The notes: a model not told the origin generated them from the sequence alone. A stretch of DNA of 8,781 nt from Actinomycetota bacterium (GCA_005787025.1 SYCH01000070.1:1-8781), one strand, 5' to 3'. Positions 1 to 6,908 are shown, counted from the first letter of the stretch. Numbers and translations are program-made.

Positions 1-860
1 CCGAAACCCTCGTACTGACTGGGGAACACCAGTGCCGTGGCGGCCCGTATCAGTCCGTCCCGGTCGGCCGCCGACACGCGACCGAGTCGCGACACCGCCG
101 ATGACAACGACCGGTCGGCGATCCGTCTCATCACGGCCTCATCCACCGATCCACGTCCACCGATCAGAACCAACCGAATTCCTCGACGACTCCAATGTCT
201 CTCCATGACGTCCAGCAAGAAAGCGTGGCCTTTGTGCGGATGCGTCATGGCCGGGAAGACCACGTACGGCTCGTCGCCCAGACCGAATTTCGCCCTCAAG
301 TCGCTTTCCGGTGTCGCTCGATGACCCAAATGGGGCTCGATGCCGTGGGGGACGACGTGCACACGTTCGGCCGCGATGTCATAGGCGTCGCAGACGGTCG
401 ACTTCACGAACTCGGTGGGAACGGCGATCGCCGTCGCCCGGCGGATGGACCGCGGCATCATCGCGCGCAGGTACGTCAGTCTTCGTCGGTCGAAGTAATC
501 CGGAAACGTGAGGTACTGAAGGTCGTGAATGGTGAGCAGCGTCGGTGTGCAATGGCGAGCAGGGATGGTTCCCCCACCGTGATGGACCAGCGAGAAGTCG
601 CGGGTGCGACGGAACAACCACGTCGACTCGTTCAGGATTCGTCGTGAACGAGACACTCCGTCAGCGTCGGTCTCGACACATTCGAATCTTTCCCGCAACT
701 CCGGATGGGCCGCGGCGAAACCCCGCGGCGCGAACAACGTCGGCTCGACCTGGTCGTGTGACAGGCCGAGAATCTGGCGAACGAGGTACTCCTCACTTCC
801 CCCCACCGCCCCGGGCACGCACCAAGTCAGATTCACGGCGACACGTGTCGGACGAATCAA
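1..860 (-). CDS. Glycosyltransferase family 4 (GT-B), 3' end outside window
   Basis: This is a probable retaining glycosyltransferase that moves a sugar from a nucleotide-sugar donor onto a lipid or glycan acceptor at the cytoplasmic face. 286 codons are visible and the C-terminal part lies beyond position 1. The N-terminal half shows a GT4-like opening (residues 7-26, with GAVGGSEEYL), then TIHDLQYL, VPTEFVKS and VPHGIEPH. The donor domain begins at HPHKGHAFLL. The last visible residues, PSQYEGF, are the start of the E-x7-E donor-binding motif, so roughly 80-100 residues are probably missing. The start is TTG at 860, which overlaps the upstream TGA in a TTGA; an AGGTG at 870-866 serves as ribosome binding site. 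The next in-frame start, GTG at 836, would cut into the first beta strand. It is probably translated coupled to the upstream glycosyltransferase. Family assignment is secure; donor and acceptor are unknown. Confidence 0.87.
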   Translation of the reverse strand, partial: MIRPTRVAVNLTWCVPGAVGGSEEYLVRQILGLSHDQVEPTLFAPRGFAAAHPELRERFECVETDADGVSRSRRILNESTWLFRRTRDFSLVHHGGGTIPARHCTPTLLTIHDLQYLTFPDYFDRRRLTYLRAMMPRSIRRATAIAVPTEFVKSTVCDAYDIAAERVHVVPHGIEPHLGHRATPESDLRAKFGLGDEPYVVFPAMTHPHKGHAFLLDVMERHWSRRGIRLVLIGGRGSVDEAVMRRIADRSLSSAVSRLGRVSAADRDGLIRAATALVFPSQYEGF

Positions 861-1936
861 CGCATCACCTCGCGGTACGCCTCGACGGTCAGTCGTGCGG
901 TCTCCGACCAATGACGACGGGCCGCCTGACGTAACCCCCACAGCGACAACTCCTCGCGGCGCGACAAAGCCTCGTCGATTCCTCGGGCTATGTCATCGAT
1001 GTCGAATGGGTCCACCAACACGGCGGCTCCTCCGGCGACCTCCTCGGTCGAGGTCCCCATACTCGTCACCACCGGGGTTCCGTACGACATGGCCTCGAGC
1101 ACGGGCATACCGAATCCCTCGCGTTCGCTGGGGTAGCAAAACGCCGCCGCACCGGCGTACAACGCGGGCAACTGGGCCTCGGGAACGAAGCCGATGAACT
1201 GCACCCCCGCTGACGGCGACACCCCCGAGTCTCCCCAACCGACGGAACCGGCCACGACGAGCGGCAGATCGCACTCCGAGCGCTCGAGGGCCTCGACCAA
1301 ACGCCCGAGGTTCTTGCGCGGTTCCACGGTGCCCACGAACAACAAGTACTCCCGCGGCAACCCGTTTGCCACACGCACCGCGGCTTTTTGCGCCTCGTCC
1401 ACCTCGAAGGCCTCGACCCCCCATGGCACCAACCGCAATCGCTCGACGGAGATCCCGGCTCGTTCGGCGTCGAGCATCGTCACCGTCGACGGGCAGAGGA
1501 CCAAGTCGGCGCGACGACGAACCTCGGCGAGGCTTCGCTCGAACACCCGCACCCCGTGTCTCGTGAAGTGATCCGGTCGATGTCGCCAGGCCACGTCATG
1601 CAGAGTGCTGATCATCGGAGCCTTGGACGGTGGAGGAACGAAACCGGTGCAGTGCACCACGTCCACGTCACCCGTGACGCTCTCGACCGTGGGCCAACCA
1701 AAACGCAACCACGTTTCGTACAGGTACGGAGCCCGTAGGTTCATGTATCGCATGTTGACCGAGGGGACGAACGACGGTTCGGGCGGATTGCGATGACGGC
1801 CCGCGACCCCGATCACCTCGACCCCCGGCACGTCGGCCAGTGCCACCGCGGTTCGCAACGCGGAGGTGGCCGTGCCACCCGGAACACGGTGCCAACACTG
1901 TTCGAGGGTGTACGCAACTCGGACGGGCGACTGCAC
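857..1936 (-). CDS. Glycosyltransferase family 4 (GT-B), complete
   Basis: This is a complete 359-residue GT-B enzyme, the usual length for family GT4. The N-terminal acceptor domain carries PGGTATSALR and STLHDVAWRH. The linker is followed by VPWGVEAF and by the donor-domain opening LLFVGTVEPRKNLGRLVEAL. The E-x7-E nucleotide-sugar motif is intact at residues 273-281 (EGFGMPVLE), followed by AMSYGTPVVTS. There is no signal peptide or membrane span, so it is a cytosolic or peripheral enzyme. The start is GTG at 1936. An AGGGGA abuts it, which is unusually close, but no other in-frame start lies nearby upstream. It overlaps the next glycosyltransferase by 4 nt, so the two probably act in one pathway, perhaps consecutive mannosyl-type additions. 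Sugar and acceptor cannot be read from the sequence. Confidence 0.9.
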   Translation of the reverse strand: MQSPVRVAYTLEQCWHRVPGGTATSALRTAVALADVPGVEVIGVAGRHRNPPEPSFVPSVNMRYMNLRAPYLYETWLRFGWPTVESVTGDVDVVHCTGFVPPPSKAPMISTLHDVAWRHRPDHFTRHGVRVFERSLAEVRRRADLVLCPSTVTMLDAERAGISVERLRLVPWGVEAFEVDEAQKAAVRVANGLPREYLLFVGTVEPRKNLGRLVEALERSECDLPLVVAGSVGWGDSGVSPSAGVQFIGFVPEAQLPALYAGAAAFCYPSEREGFGMPVLEAMSYGTPVVTSMGTSTEEVAGGAAVLVDPFDIDDIARGIDEALSRREELSLWGLRQAARRHWSETARLTVEAYREVMR

Positions 1937-1959
1937 TCCCCTATCTTGCCCGCTTCCGA

Positions 1960-1986
1960 GGTCGGTTGGGCTGACGGTCCCGACCG
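1960..1986. repeat. Overlapping dyads upstream of the glycosyltransferase pair
   Basis: The 165-bp gap 1937-2101 holds no gene I can support. It contains two overlapping inverted repeats: GGTCGG (1960-1965) with CCGACC (1980-1985), and CGGTC (1975-1979) with GACCG (1982-1986). A further weak pair, CTCGGT (2045-2050) and ACCGAG (2063-2068), lies just after the stop of the unknown gene but lacks a T-tract. The first set could be an operator or leader hairpin for the glycosyltransferases. Short GC-rich dyads are common by chance, and I found no clear -10 box. Confidence 0.25.
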
Positions 1987-2101
1987 CTCACCAACGAACG
2001 AGCGACCACGGAACGCGGCACGGACTGGCCTGCGTCATCCGAATCTCGGTTTCACCCCCGTCACCGAGGGCCACCGACAAATCGCACGTGAACGAGGATC
2101 C

Positions 2102-3394
2102 TCAGCCGAACGAGACGGATTCTGGCCCATCGACGACGGGAGTCGCCGCCGACACGCGCCACAGACCCTCACCGCGTAACTCTCTCGACGACCATTGATC
2201 GTCGGCGCCGCATCGGAGTTCGGGGCGTCGCGCGGGGCGTCCATCGTTCGTCTCGATGTCCCACAAGACCGCCGCGTTGGATCCGTGCCAACGAACGGCC
2301 ATCGACAACTGGGCACCGGACACGACGGCCAATCCGTGAGCTTCGAACGATGAACCCAGACGCTCACCGAGGATTCCATCGGGGCACATCGTCAACCGAT
2401 CGTCACCACCCCACAGCAGCAGCGACTCCTCGACCGCGGTGATCACCTCTCCGTCCGACGACGCGGTGTCGATCTCGAGGCGCGATCCGCCGATGACCTC
2501 CGACAGTCCCTTGCCGAACCCACGCTGGACGATTCGTGCGATGTCCCCCAAGGTCCCTTCGTCGACCTCCGACAACCAGATGGCTCCGACACGGATGGCC
2601 CCCGCTCGACGCGCAGACAACCGTCCGCGCCGAGATTTGCGAACGATACGTTCGACGGCCCCGGCCACGTCCTCGGTGGGCGTGGAACCCGCCCCCAAAC
2701 GCTGAGCATGGAAACGGTCGAGCAACCAGGCGGACAGTTCGTCGGCGTCGCGCCACGGCATTTCGACGTCACCGGCCAACGCGATGGCGACCTTGGCCCG
2801 ATTCACTCGATTCGCCAAGGGTTTTCCGTCTCGCAGATCGGGCAACACGAGACGCGAGGAACCATCACACATGGTCGACCAACCCCGCGCGACGGCATCG
2901 ACGTCGGGCAGACGTTCCAAGTCGATGTCGCGGCCCACCGCCACCCGCACCCGGGCTCGGTGTCCGACCGGCATGACCGTGGGCGCACTCGCCAACTCGA
3001 GACCCGGCGCCGGCCACGTTCCCTCGGGGCCTCGCGCCGCGATCGGACGCGACACCGTGAGGTCGGTGCGGGTGAACGCCACCGCCACCGGCATGGGTGA
3101 ATCGTTCTCGATGTCGATCACGACGATCGGTCGGGCGTCGGGCCCACTCGCGCACCACACCGTGTGCACGATGTCGCCTCCGGGAACCCGCATCCGAGTG
3201 GTGACGATCGGCAATCCGTCGGTGTCGGAGCAACGTACCGCCACCTCTCGCTCGGGGTCGTACCAACGATCGTCGGCAGCCACGTGCCAGCCCAGATCCG
3301 GCGATCCGTCCGCGAAGCACACGCGCCCGCTCGGGGTCACCTTGCCAACGGCCGGACAGCCGAACACCCCGATGGGCAGTCTCTCGTCAACCAA
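2102..3394 (-). CDS. Unrecognised 430-residue protein downstream of gpsA
   Basis: I do not recognise this protein. It has no signal peptide or membrane segment, so it is probably cytosolic. The first 180 residues or so look beta-rich (DLGWHVAADDRWYDPE, then VVIDIENDSPMPVAVAF), loosely recalling the N-terminal beta-sandwich of glycoside hydrolases or debranching enzymes. The middle looks helical, with a basic stretch (VRKSRRGRLSARRAG), and the C-terminal third alternates strands and helices with several Trp residues. No catalytic motif is evident, and the helical part is too short for a full six-hairpin glycosidase. The start is TTG at 3394, 8 nt inside gpsA, with GAGG about 10 nt upstream; GTG at 3367 is an alternative that would drop nine residues. 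Coding is supported by a long uninterrupted frame and a tight overlap with gpsA, which suggests co-translation. A link to glycerolipid or glycan metabolism is only inference from position. Confidence 0.75.
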   Translation of the reverse strand: MVDERLPIGVFGCPAVGKVTPSGRVCFADGSPDLGWHVAADDRWYDPEREVAVRCSDTDGLPIVTTRMRVPGGDIVHTVWCASGPDARPIVVIDIENDSPMPVAVAFTRTDLTVSRPIAARGPEGTWPAPGLELASAPTVMPVGHRARVRVAVGRDIDLERLPDVDAVARGWSTMCDGSSRLVLPDLRDGKPLANRVNRAKVAIALAGDVEMPWRDADELSAWLLDRFHAQRLGAGSTPTEDVAGAVERIVRKSRRGRLSARRAGAIRVGAIWLSEVDEGTLGDIARIVQRGFGKGLSEVIGGSRLEIDTASSDGEVITAVEESLLLWGGDDRLTMCPDGILGERLGSSFEAHGLAVVSGAQLSMAVRWHGSNAAVLWDIETNDGRPARRPELRCGADDQWSSRELRGEGLWRVSAATPVVDGPESVSFG

Positions 3395-4394
3395 TTTCGC
3401 TTCGCCTCCGTCGCTGCATCAAAAGCGCGACGGCTTCGGCGGCGCCACGTTGGTTCTGACACACCGACACGACTTGTTCGGTGATGGGCATCTCCACACC
3501 GTGTCTTCGGGCCAGATCGAGCACGGCGGGCGAGCTCTTCACGCCTTCGGCCACCATCGTCATCGACTCGAGAATGGCATCGATGGACTCCCCCGACCCG
3601 AGACGCCGACCAACGGTGTTGTTGCGGCTCTGGGCCGAGGAACAGGTGGCGATGAGGTCTCCCATTCCGGCCAACCCGGCAAAAGTGAGACCATCGCCGC
3701 CCATCGCCGTCCCGAGTCGCGACATCTCGGCCAACCCTCGGGTCATCAACGTGGCGCGGGTGTTGTCACCGAAGCCCATTCCGGCGGCCATGCCCGAGGC
3801 GATCGCGATGACGTTCTTCACCACACCGGCCACTTCGCACCCCACCACGTCGGGGTTCGTGTACACCCGCAACGTCGGTCGCGAGAAGATGTGTTGGAGT
3901 TCGTCGGCGATCACCTTGTCGTCGATGGCGACTACGGCGGCGGCCGGCTGACCCTGCATCACCTCGTGGGCCAGGTTGGGGCCGGTGAGCACCGCGATCG
4001 GGTGACCGGGCATCTCATCGGCCACCACCTCGCTCATGCGTTTCAACGAACTTCTCTCCAGTCCCTTCGACAAACTGACGATGGGCACCCACGAACGCAC
4101 GTGTCGGGATGCCTCGGCCACCACCTCGCGAAAACCATGCGAGGGAACCGCCATCACCACCACGTCGGCCTCCGACACCGCCACTCTCAAATCGGCCGTC
4201 ACGTCGAGGGAATCAGGCAGAGGGTGATCGGGTAGGTAATCCCCGTTCGTCCGGGTTCTCGCCATACTCTCAGCCAGATCGGGTCGACGCGCCCAGAGCA
4301 CGGTCTCGGAGTTGGCCGCCGCCAGCGATGCCACGGTCGTCCCCCACGAGCCGGCACCGACGACGGCCACTCTGATCGACTTCGACACCGCCAC
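3387..4394 (-). CDS. gpsA: NAD(P)-dependent glycerol-3-phosphate dehydrogenase
   Basis: It reduces dihydroxyacetone phosphate to sn-glycerol 3-phosphate in the cytosol, the first step of phospholipid backbone synthesis. With the GTG start at 4394 it is 335 residues, standard for GpsA. The Rossmann motif GAGSWGT is at residues 13-19. Further family landmarks are VPSH at 84-87, SLSKGLE with K110, TGPNLAHEV at 137-145, the catalytic K193 in GVVKNVIAIASG, GFGDNTRA at about 207-214, and GLAGMGDLIAT. The frame stays open upstream to 4523, but that longer form would overlap the divergent cofC and add 43 residues unlike GpsA. GTG 4394 sits 7 nt after a TACGCT box, fitting a leaderless mRNA; GTG 4388 is the only close rival. 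The unknown 430-residue gene overlaps its 3' end. Confidence 0.95.
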   Translation of the reverse strand: MAVSKSIRVAVVGAGSWGTTVASLAAANSETVLWARRPDLAESMARTRTNGDYLPDHPLPDSLDVTADLRVAVSEADVVVMAVPSHGFREVVAEASRHVRSWVPIVSLSKGLERSSLKRMSEVVADEMPGHPIAVLTGPNLAHEVMQGQPAAAVVAIDDKVIADELQHIFSRPTLRVYTNPDVVGCEVAGVVKNVIAIASGMAAGMGFGDNTRATLMTRGLAEMSRLGTAMGGDGLTFAGLAGMGDLIATCSSAQSRNNTVGRRLGSGESIDAILESMTMVAEGVKSSPAVLDLARRHGVEMPITEQVVSVCQNQRGAAEAVALLMQRRRRSEIG

Positions 4395-4401
4395 GAACCC
4401 G

Positions 4402-4407
4402 AGCGTA
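4402..4407 (-). promoter_or_regulatory. Putative -10 box for leaderless gpsA
   Basis: On the minus strand TACGCT fits the actinobacterial -10 pattern TANNNT and ends 7 nt before the GTG at 4394. That would place the transcription start at or next to the start codon. No Shine-Dalgarno sequence precedes the GTG and no convincing -35 box was seen. Confidence 0.5.
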
Positions 4408-4458
4408 CCCGGCTGCCGATCCGGGGTCCTCGAACACCAGGCGGCGGGACACACCTCA

Positions 4459-4464
4459 TAGGCT
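4459..4464 (+). promoter_or_regulatory. Putative -10 box for leaderless cofC
   Basis: TAGGCT fits TANNNT and ends 6 nt before the cofC GTG at 4471, the usual spacing from -10 box to +1. There is no ribosome binding site upstream of the GTG, in agreement with a leaderless transcript. No convincing -35 element is visible. Confidence 0.5.
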
Positions 4465-4470
4465 CGACTC

Positions 4471-5106
4471 GTGGTCGCTCCCGTGTCGTTGGTGATTCCG
4501 GTTCGGGCTTTCGACGACGCCAAGAGTCGGTTGTCCGAGGTGCTCTCGGCCCGCGACCGCCGTGAACTCGCCGCCGAGTGTGCCCGACGAGTGATCGGAT
4601 CGATTCCGGGAGCGGACGTCTTCGTCGTGTGCGACGACGACGAGGTGGCCGAGTTCGCCCGTCAGCTGTCCGCCGCGGCCGTTCGGGTCGACGTCGCAGG
4701 ACTCAACGCGGCGCTCACCGAGGGAATACCACGGATCATGAACGAGCGCCCCGACCAGCCGGTGATCGTGGCCCACGCCGACCTACCGTTCGGCGAGCGC
4801 TTACGGGACCTCTGGTCCGAACTTTCCCCGACATCGACGACGACCTCACTCGCGATCGTCCCCGACGAAGCACGTGATGGGTCGAACGTGGTCGTCATCG
4901 GGAGCGGACTCGTGACGCGATGGCGTTTCCTCTACGGAGCGGGTTCCTTCACGGCCCACGTCGCCCAAGCGCGCGAACTGGGGGTCGAACCACTCGTCGT
5001 GGCCGATGACATGCTGTCGCTCGACCTCGACACTCCCCGCGACCTCGAGAACCCGAAGGTCGCCGACCAACTCGATCGCCTCATCCGGAGCCGGAGCCGA
5101 GAATGA
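4471..5106 (+). CDS. cofC: 2-phospho-L-lactate guanylyltransferase (CofC/FbiD type), F420 biosynthesis
   Basis: The enzyme couples GTP to 2-phospho-L-lactate (or phosphoenolpyruvate in many bacteria, where it is called FbiD). The activated product is then joined to the deazaflavin Fo by CofD/FbiA. At 211 residues it matches the family. Visible landmarks are SLVIPVRAFDDAKSRL at the N-terminus (nucleotide-binding loop with K18), VVCDDDEV, GLNAALTEG, the metal-binding VAHADLPFG, a DGSN at 136-139 where most members have GTN, FLYGAGSFTAHVAQARELG, and SLDLDTPRDL with D185 and D187. GTG at 4471 is chosen because it immediately precedes the first beta strand and is preceded by a -10-like box rather than a ribosome binding site. 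It overlaps the next gene by ATGA at 5103-5106. No other F420 gene is in the window, so the natural substrate (phospholactate, PEP or 3-phosphoglycerate) is open. Confidence 0.9.
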   Translation: MVAPVSLVIPVRAFDDAKSRLSEVLSARDRRELAAECARRVIGSIPGADVFVVCDDDEVAEFARQLSAAAVRVDVAGLNAALTEGIPRIMNERPDQPVIVAHADLPFGERLRDLWSELSPTSTTTSLAIVPDEARDGSNVVVIGSGLVTRWRFLYGAGSFTAHVAQARELGVEPLVVADDMLSLDLDTPRDLENPKVADQLDRLIRSRSRE

Positions 5107-5882
5107 ACAAAACGACATCGTCGAACGAGCCGGGTCAGCCTGCGCCGGGAGTCGAGCGCACCATCACCTCGGTCGATCTACCGACCCCCTCGGTGGCGTT
5201 GGCCATCGGCGCGCATCCCGACGACATCGAGTTCGGATGCGGAGCAACCCTGTCCAAATGGGCGACGGCCGGTTGTCGCATTCATCACCTGGTGCTGACC
5301 GATGGTTCGAAGGGGACATGGAATCCCGATGCCGACATCGCCGAGTTGATCCGAACCCGTCGAGCAGAGCAAAGCGAAGCTGCCCGTCGACTGGGCGGTC
5401 GCGACGCAGTCGCCTTCCTCGATCAGGTGGACGGCGAGCTCGAGGAGAGCATCGAGCTTCGCAGTCGAATCGCCCGCCACATCCGCGCCGTTCGTCCCGA
5501 CGTCGTGTTGGGCCACGACCCCTGGAAGCGACACCGTCTGCATCCCGATCACCGCCACGCCGGCTTTCTGACGTGCGACGCGATCGTGGCGGCGCGCGAT
5601 CCGCACTTCTTCCGCGAGCACGGTTTGCCGCACCACCGCCCGACTCACCTGTTGCTCTGGGAGGCCGACGAGGCGAACCATGCCGAGGACGTCAGCGGAT
5701 TCATCGACTCCAAAATCGACGCTCTCATGGCCCACGCTTCTCAGTTCGAGAGCACCATGAAGGCCGTGGAGCCCGCCGACTTGGAGAGGTTCGCCGTCCG
5801 CATTCGCTCCCGTCTGGCCGATCTCGGGCGACGCGTCGATCGACCGGCAGCCGAGATCTTCACGCGCATCTCGGACCTCTGA
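5103..5882 (+). CDS. PIG-L/LmbE family Zn-dependent N-deacetylase
   Basis: This is a 259-residue member of the family that removes N-acetyl groups from GlcNAc-type substrates, including MshB (mycothiol) and BshB (bacillithiol). The defining metal motif AHPDD is at residues 37-41, so H38 and D41 are predicted Zn ligands and D40 the general base. The second motif, HPDH at 147-150, supplies the third ligand H150. LTDGSKGTW and EQSEAARRLGG between them are also typical. About 30 polar residues precede the first strand and look disordered. The ATG overlaps the cofC stop in ATGA, with GGAG 8 nt or so upstream, indicating translational coupling. Candidate roles are mycothiol-type cofactor synthesis, Mca-like detoxification or glycan deacetylation; the sequence does not decide. 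It ends 4 bp from the convergent neighbour with no terminator between them. Confidence 0.9.
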   Translation: MNKTTSSNEPGQPAPGVERTITSVDLPTPSVALAIGAHPDDIEFGCGATLSKWATAGCRIHHLVLTDGSKGTWNPDADIAELIRTRRAEQSEAARRLGGRDAVAFLDQVDGELEESIELRSRIARHIRAVRPDVVLGHDPWKRHRLHPDHRHAGFLTCDAIVAARDPHFFREHGLPHHRPTHLLLWEADEANHAEDVSGFIDSKIDALMAHASQFESTMKAVEPADLERFAVRIRSRLADLGRRVDRPAAEIFTRISDL

Positions 5883-5886
5883 GACC

Positions 5887-6648
5887 TCAACCCCGACCGG
5901 GACCGCCGGCGAAGGCTTGCGCAACGTCGATCCATCGACGTGCGGAATCCCCGAGAACCACGAGCTGCGACTCGTCGGGCCGCCGTCGTTGAGTGACGAC
6001 CAGACAGAAGTCGTACGCCTCGCCAATCACTCGGTCGTCGGCATCAGCCGGACCCCAGAACCAGTGCCGACCACCCGGACCTTCCAGTTCCAACCTGATC
6101 GGACGATCGTCAGCGGGTAGTCGGTTGATGAGCAGACTGAACGGCCGAGCGGAATACCCGATGTGGGCCACGTGCCGCAGTCGGTCGCTGATGATCGGCG
6201 GGCGAGAGGTGGCTTCACACACATCGTGGCCGTGGGCCCAACACTCCATCAGGCGCGCGGTGAGGAACGACGGGACGGACATCGCCGGCCCGTACCACGG
6301 GACGCGTAGATCCGACGGAGCGACCTCCGCGACCGATCGCAGTTGCGCGGAATGTCTCTTCCATTCGCCGAAAAGATCCGTCGTGGCCGATGATCGCCCG
6401 GCGTCGACGGACGGATCGTGGGGTGCACCGGCGATGATCCGCTCGCGGTCGGCGGCGAACGCCTCGGGATCCGACAGCGCCATGGTCGCCCGCTCGTCGA
6501 AGAAGCTCAGATGACTGATCTGATCCGCCACCGTCCAGCCCACCGATGGCGTGGGAACGGTCCACTCATTCGGTGTCAGATCGTCGAGGATCTGTTCGAG
6601 GGCGGACTGCTCCGCAACCAGGTCCGCGAGCACATCGAGATGCTTCAT
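5887..6648 (-). CDS. TIGR03084-like metal-binding protein (DinB/mycothiol-dependent maleylpyruvate isomerase fold)
   Basis: This 253-residue protein matches a family common in actinobacteria with an N-terminal DinB-like four-helix metal-binding domain and an added C-terminal domain. The opening (AEQSALEQILDDL, then PSVGWTVADQISHLSFFDE) and the later VPWYGPAMSVPSFLTARLMECWAHGHDV are diagnostic. H46, E135 and H139 form the expected H/E/H metal triad. The C-terminal domain has LELEGPGGRHWFWGP and FCLVVTQRR. Relatives include thiol-dependent isomerases and transferases, so a thiol-cofactor reaction is plausible, but no substrate is established for this subfamily. ATG at 6648 has GGAG about 8 nt upstream. 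It lies 34 nt behind the strong terminator of the basic-protein gene, so it may depend on readthrough or on an unseen promoter. Confidence 0.88.
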   Translation of the reverse strand: MKHLDVLADLVAEQSALEQILDDLTPNEWTVPTPSVGWTVADQISHLSFFDERATMALSDPEAFAADRERIIAGAPHDPSVDAGRSSATTDLFGEWKRHSAQLRSVAEVAPSDLRVPWYGPAMSVPSFLTARLMECWAHGHDVCEATSRPPIISDRLRHVAHIGYSARPFSLLINRLPADDRPIRLELEGPGGRHWFWGPADADDRVIGEAYDFCLVVTQRRRPDESQLVVLGDSARRWIDVAQAFAGGPGRG

Positions 6649-6682
6649 CGGGGAAACTCCGGGCGAGCGGCCGGGAAATGAA

Positions 6683-6710
6683 AACGAGCGGGGGTTTCCC
6701 CCCGCTCGTT
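6683..6710 (-). terminator. Intrinsic terminator after the basic-protein gene
   Basis: A perfect 12-bp stem pairs 6683-6694 with 6699-6710 around a 4-nt loop. Read on the minus strand the loop is GAAA (a GNRA tetraloop), and the stem is followed by TTTTCATTT, a U-rich tail. On the plus strand the following bases are GAATTCCTGC, so termination is directional. It lies 32 nt past the stop of the gene at 6742-6849. Confidence 0.9.
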
Positions 6711-6720
6711 GAATTCCTGC

Positions 6721-6735
6721 CCGATCACTGATCGG
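6721..6735. repeat. 15-bp dyad (7-1-7) in the 3' region of the basic-protein gene
   Basis: CCGATCA and TGATCGG flank a single central base and form a perfect inverted repeat. It sits between the stop codon at 6742 and the terminator stem. As RNA it would give a 6-bp hairpin with a 3-nt loop; as DNA it resembles an operator. The half TGATCGG with a preceding C recurs at 6951-6958 on the same strand. Confidence 0.6.
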
Positions 6736-6741
6736 AAAGAA

Positions 6742-6849
6742 TCACTTCTTCTTGGCGGCTGCCTTGCGCTTGGCGGGAGCCTTCTTCTTGGCCGGAGCCT
6801 TCTTGGCGGCTGCCTTCTTCTTGGCCGGAGCCTTCTTCTTTGCTGCCAT
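6742..6849 (-). CDS. 35-residue Lys/Ala/Pro histone H1-tail-like protein
   Basis: This tiny gene encodes only Lys (16), Ala (14), Pro (3), one Arg and the initiator Met. Motifs are AAKKKAPAKKK, AAAKKAPAKKK and APAKRKAAAKKK, an imperfect 11-residue (33-bp) tandem repeat. Such sequence is typical of the C-terminal tails of actinobacterial HU (HupB/HupS), histone H1 and Hc1, which bind DNA through charge without a folded core. Here there is no globular domain at all. The start is firm: ATG 6849 has AAAGGGA 7 nt upstream, and the frame contains no ATG, GTG or TTG between it and an upstream stop near 6980. All Lys codons are AAG. A low-complexity leader, good ribosome binding site and strong terminator point to high expression. 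The likely role is a nucleoid- or RNA-binding basic peptide; a role in condensation or ribosome protection is inference. Confidence 0.85.
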   Translation of the reverse strand: MAAKKKAPAKKKAAAKKAPAKKKAPAKRKAAAKKK

Positions 6850-6856
6850 GGGAGTG

Positions 6857-6863
6857 TCCCTTT
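6857..6863 (-). promoter_or_regulatory. Ribosome binding site of the basic-protein gene
   Basis: AAAGGGA on the minus strand lies 7 nt before the ATG at 6849. It is what makes this very short frame credible as a gene. Confidence 0.8.
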
Positions 6864-6865
6864 CT

Positions 6866-6896
6866 GGTTTGGTTTGGTACTGCTTTGCTTTGCTTT
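6866..6896 (-). repeat. Pentanucleotide repeats in the leader of the basic-protein gene
   Basis: On the plus strand GCTTT occurs three times in tandem (6882-6896) and GGTTT twice (6866-6875), followed by GGTAC. In the minus-strand transcript this reads as AAAGC and AAACC units, an A-rich stretch with little self-pairing directly before the ribosome binding site. Such a leader should keep the start codon accessible. Confidence 0.75.
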
Positions 6897-6908
6897 CGAG
6901 TCGCTTCC

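Noticed and set aside
2045..2068. Possible terminator after the 430-residue gene
   Set aside because: The stem is only 6 bp with a 12-nt loop and is not followed by a T-tract on the minus strand.
2784..4235. 483-residue plus-strand open frame opposite the unknown gene and gpsA
   Set aside because: It lies entirely antisense to gpsA and its overlapping neighbour, its product is low-complexity His/Arg/Gly-rich with no motif, and long antisense frames are expected in GC-rich DNA.
4395..4523. N-terminal extension of GpsA by 43 residues
   Set aside because: The extra residues are unlike GpsA, would overlap the divergent cofC start, and GTG 4394 is preceded by a promoter-like box and gives the family length.
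5178..6026. 282-residue minus-strand open frame across the deacetylase and its convergent neighbour
   Set aside because: It is the antisense shadow of the PIG-L gene, whose AHPDD and HPDH motifs fix the true strand and frame.
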